A stretch of DNA of 10,386 nucleotides. Source: Spirogloea muscicola. Taxonomy: Eukaryota > Streptophyta > Zygnematophyceae > Spirogloeales > Spirogloeaceae. The notes beneath the pieces were generated by a model that had not been told where the DNA came from, did no database searches, and worked only from the letters and a program-made list of their open reading frames with translations. This document shows positions 7,832-10,386 of this stretch, piece after piece. The stretch covers positions 171,513-181,898 of the forward strand of contig WELB01000199.1 in assembly GCA_009602725.1 (NCBI GenBank), in the 5' to 3' direction. The position numbers and the translations under genes are program-made. Numbering within the stretch: the stretch's first letter is position 1; every line of letters starts with the position of its first letter.

Positions 7832-9858
7832 TCAATGAGAGTGGCTGAAGCATTGTCCACATCGACGGACACGATATGTAACATAGACCGTCTCAAAGCG
7901 ATCTGGATCACAATCACCCCAATCGAGTCCCCAGTCTCCATCTACTCTTTCTAAGTGCACTATTTCACATACATGCCCTCGGAGAACATGCCATTCGTTT
8001 GCTAAGCACGCCGTCGAGTTCGAAGCAAACGCAGAGCCTTCCCAGAATCTGATGTAATTGAGTTCGGGGCACGAAGAGAGAAGGTCAAGGACTGACTCCA
8101 TCCGTACAGTCATGCAGGCTCTCAAGTGCACTTCTCGCAGATGCGGGGACGCCTTTGCTATTGCAGCCAAGTCTTGCCAATGCACACTCGTGCAGATAAG
8201 AGTTCTCAGGGCCCCCAGTGGAGGGCAGGTCCATACGAGTTGCTCTTGACAATCCACCTTCTCCAGTCGGGGTCTGGTCAGACCAGACCAGACCATAACT
8301 GTGAGAGTCACCAACCTGCTGCATCCCGCAAATGATGTAGCCAATATCTCGCTTCCAAAGAATGGCGTACTCGTCACCAAGGAGTGCAGGTTGGGGCACC
8401 ATCCACCAAATTTCCATAAGTCAACTGATGTGCCAATGAACATCTTGTCACACTCAAGGAAGCGGAGAGAAGTCGTAGCTGGTAGCGCCTGCTCGCGTAG
8501 CGCCTGTGCTGTACCAACCAACCTGCAAGCCTCTAAGCTCAATCTCTCCAGTTGGGGGGCATTGCGTATGAACGCCATGAAGGATGTATTACTCGTTATA
8601 ATTTTCCTCATTGACAGTCTCACAAGCGCTGGCATAGGTGGGCAGTTCTCAAAGGGGTCGGGCCTGATGACATCTTCATGTGATGTGTGCAAATGTAGTT
8701 CACGCAATTGTATGCAGCTTGAAGCCAGGATAGTCATGGCAGTAGAGGCGACACCCTCATCATTGGGCACGTAAAGCTCCAGTACTTCCAGCCTTGATAT
8801 ACTTGCAGTCTGCAGGGACTGCAGCCAATGGCAGCTCCAGCTTTGTTGACAACGCAGCCTCCTCATCTCAGGGCACGTCGCCAGGATCCCATGAGCACAT
8901 TGTCCAGAGAGATTGGGGCAGTCTTGCACGCGAAAATCTTGCAGCAGCCGGCAACCCACGGCCAACTGCCTAATGCCATTGTCCGTAATGCTGCGGCAGC
9001 CTCGGATGTGGAGTTTGCGAAGCTGGGGCATATGCTTGGAGATTGCAATCCAATATTCCGCGCCAATGTCAGTGCTGCGAGTATATCAGTGTGTCCCCAT
9101 TGTGTCAGGAGAGAGCCACAGCTCAAATCCTGTCAGGCGCTGGCAAGCAGCAGCAATGATGTGTATGTCTGCATCTGCTTGAGGATGAGGGGATATCAAA
9201 GTCAGCACTTGAGTATCTGCAACTGCATGAGAAAGGGAGGTGTCGGGTATAGACATGTTTGTGCGTGGAGCAAGTAGAAGCATGCAGCAATAGATTGGGC
9301 GATACCCAATAGCATGAGGTAATTACCAGCGGCTCGCGAGTGTTCCAAAGCGAGGCTCTCAAGTGCCGTGAAGCCGGCGATGTCAGCCAGGGACAAATGA
9401 GAATGCGTGTCATGTAATGTGAGCGCTCGCACAATGCTGCTGAGCATGCTTATGGCCCCAAAGGTGCGCTGCAGGTCTTCAGCGTCGAACTCATTTTTAG
9501 GAATAGGAGGCGCTGCCAGCCTGACTCGCAAGTCGGTGAGCGTCGTAATAGCCGACAGGAGTTTGAGTTCGGTGGCGTGGCAGCGGCCTCGCACAAAGCT
9601 GAAGGCAAGACTGAGGCGCGTCAGAGAGGGGAAGGTGGCGACTAGCGCAGGGCCCAGCACCGCCGGCTCCCGCCGCCGCCGGGGGTAGCCGTGACCCACG
9701 CGCGGGACCCGCAGAGAGACCTCCGTGATGGCGGCTCGGGCAAGGCGGCGCCACCGGCGGCACACTCCAGCGATGACGCCCCAAGCCGGCGGGGCCTCTG
9801 GCCTGGCGGCGGTGCGCTCCAGCACCGCGGAGAGGCACTCGTCCGGCAGGTCGTCCAT
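7832..9858 (-). CDS. F-box/leucine-rich-repeat protein with one in-frame TGA
   Basis: Probable substrate-recognition subunit of an SCF ubiquitin ligase. Exon 1 is 9858-9327 and exon 2 is 9222-7832; the 104-nt intron (GGT|GTAATT-type donor at 9326, CCTCCCTTTCTCATGCAG acceptor) joins them in frame. The ATG at 9858 sits in a perfect Kozak context (GCCGCCATGG). The F-box is at about residues 1-45 (MDDLPDECLSAVLE, then GVCRRWRRLA). About 16-18 LRRs follow, many of the Cys-containing type, for example LRKLHIRGCRSITDNGIRQL, and the tail ends QCFSHSH. About 640 codons in total. Codon 223 (9086-9088) is TGA. Either this is a nonsense change (CGA to TGA, a CpG transition) or a 45-nt in-frame intron (9119-9075, GT...CGCAG) removes it. 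Frame and LRR pattern stay intact on both sides. A tandem acceptor (GCAGTTGCAG) allows a two-residue variant. Confidence 0.82.
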
Positions 9859-9911
9859 GGCGGCGGGCCTCGTGGGCGGGCGGAGAAAAAAAGAGAGAAG
9901 GAGAAGAAGAA

Positions 9912-10063
9912 GGGCTCGCCCATTAAAGGAGAGGGCAGGCGGCCGGGGGAGAGGCCAGCCCCGAAGCAAGATTGAACCAAGGCGGAGGGCCTCCGGCCTC
10001 CGAGGGCCGCGGAAGAAGAAGGGCTCGCCCATTGAGGATAGGGGCCGGAGGGGCCCAGCCCAG
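9912..10063 (+). repeat. Two family A heads in the F-box gene's 5' region
   Basis: Copy 7 (9912-9980) reads GGGCTCGCCCATTAAAGGAG, a GC-rich diverged middle, GGCCAGCCCCGAAGCAAG and ATTGAACCAA. Copy 8 (10021-10063) reads GGGCTCGCCCATTGAGGATA, GGGGCCGGAGGGGCCCAGCCC. They lie 54 bp and more upstream of the F-box ATG on the minus strand. Copy 8 supplies an in-frame upstream ATG at 10032, which would add 58 residues (starting MGEPFFFRGPRRP). The Kozak context favours the 9858 start. A purine-rich stretch (9886-9911) lies between. Confidence 0.65.
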
Positions 10064-10084
10064 CTCACTGCCTTCTCCGCTGCC

Positions 10085-10195
10085 CTTCCCGGTGGCTCGG
10101 TGCCTTTGGGTCTTGTTTCCTGCTACCGCATGCGTCTTTTTATGTGCCTACAGCGGTCCCAGGCGATTGCTTTGCATCGCCGGGCTGGTCAAGAA
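10085..10195 (+). repeat. Repeat family B, copy 5 (truncated)
   Basis: Plus-strand frame YRMRLFMCLQRSQAIALH then RRAGQ, colinear with the 6430-6735 copy. The match stops at the RAG motif, where a family A copy begins (AAAGGGCTCGCCCATTGAGG). The preceding CCTTCCCGGTGGCTCGGTGC is not obviously B. Confidence 0.6.
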
Positions 10196-10350
10196 AGGGC
10201 TCGCCCATTGAGGATAGGGGCTGGACAAGCCAGCCCAAAAAAGAATGAACAAAGAACGAGAAGGGGGCCAGAGGAAGCCAGAGGAAGCGCTAAGAAACCA
10301 AAGCACACAAAGAAAGAAAGCAGCTACAAATTACTCAGTAACCCCTGCTA
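10196..10350 (+). repeat. Repeat family A, copy 9 (full length)
   Basis: The best intact A copy: GGGCTCGCCCATTGAGGATA, GGGGCTGGACAAGCCAGCCC, an A-run, GAATGAACAAAGAACGAGAAGG, GGGCCAGAGGAAG twice, GCTAAGAAACCAAAGCACAC, AAGAAAGAAAGCAGCTACAAA, TTACTCAGTAACCCCTGCT. The last block is the same as the centre of the foldback at 340-354. The end fuses directly to a B copy. Confidence 0.75.
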
Positions 10351-10386
10351 AGCAGCCGCAAATCAGAGAGGCTAGGGTCCTGGAAG
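10351..10386 (-). repeat. Repeat family B, copy 6 (cut by window edge)
   Basis: AAGCAGCCGCAAATCAGAGA then GGCTAGGGTCCTGGAAG. This matches 559-600 and 1512-1550 and continues beyond the window. It shows the same A(+)/B(-) junction that is seen in inverted form near 6735. Confidence 0.6.

Noticed and set aside
8275-8293. Perfect palindrome GGTCTGGTCAGACCAGACC
   Set aside because: It lies inside LRR coding sequence and is explained by codons for a Val-Trp-Ser-Gly-Leu-Thr-Arg run; nothing indicates a regulatory site.
4447-9088. Alternative genetic code (stop reassignment) to explain the internal TGA
   Set aside because: The F-box gene itself ends with TGA, and the known green-algal nuclear reassignments affect TAA and TAG, not TGA. 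One internal TGA is better explained by mutation or splicing.
8863-9126. Minus frame reading through the TGA region (MSCGSLLTQWGHTDIL...)
   Set aside because: It is the wrong frame relative to both flanking LRR segments; the LRR frame is the same before and after the TGA, so no frameshift is needed.
8058-9277. Several plus-strand frames of 60-157 codons across this span
   Set aside because: They lie antisense to the F-box/LRR gene and show no motifs of their own.
1-10386. tRNA, rRNA or CRISPR features
   Set aside because: I saw no cloverleaf with A and B boxes, no rRNA-like sequence and no regularly spaced direct repeats.

Overview
This looks like nuclear DNA of a eukaryote. Genes are split by GT-AG introns with pyrimidine-rich acceptors, one start has a perfect Kozak context, and most of the window is non-coding and crowded with short dispersed repeats. 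An F-box/leucine-rich-repeat protein, a diverged two-component receiver domain and a non-LTR-like reverse transcriptase remnant together fit the green lineage (green alga or streptophyte) best. That is an inference, and I cannot name the species.

Layout. Positions 1-2170 hold a mosaic of three dispersed repeat families, called A, B and C here. A has a GGGCTGG/CCAGCCC hairpin core, B carries a fossil coding segment, and C is a box of about 55 bp. Positions 2173-2570 (minus) are a broken reverse transcriptase with the YADD catalytic box. Positions 2571-4446 are mostly unassigned, with two degenerate A-like hairpins. Positions 4447-6321 (minus) carry a gene of at least five exons whose splicing assembles a receiver-like (REC) domain; no single reading frame shows it. 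Positions 6322-7337 are again B, A and C repeats. Positions 7338-7588 (plus) look like the first exon of a gene for a secreted or membrane protein. Positions 7832-9858 (minus) are a two-exon F-box/LRR gene interrupted by one in-frame TGA that has two competing explanations. Positions 9859-10386 are A and B repeats lying directly on the promoter and 5' leader of the F-box gene.

No operon-like or pathway link between the genes is visible. The F-box/LRR protein would be the substrate-recognition part of an SCF ubiquitin ligase. The REC protein would be a signalling protein that has lost the Mg-binding acidic pair but kept the Asp, Ser and Lys positions. The two most useful non-obvious results are the spliced REC gene and the evidence that repeat family B derives from protein-coding sequence, because its copies differ mainly at synonymous positions.
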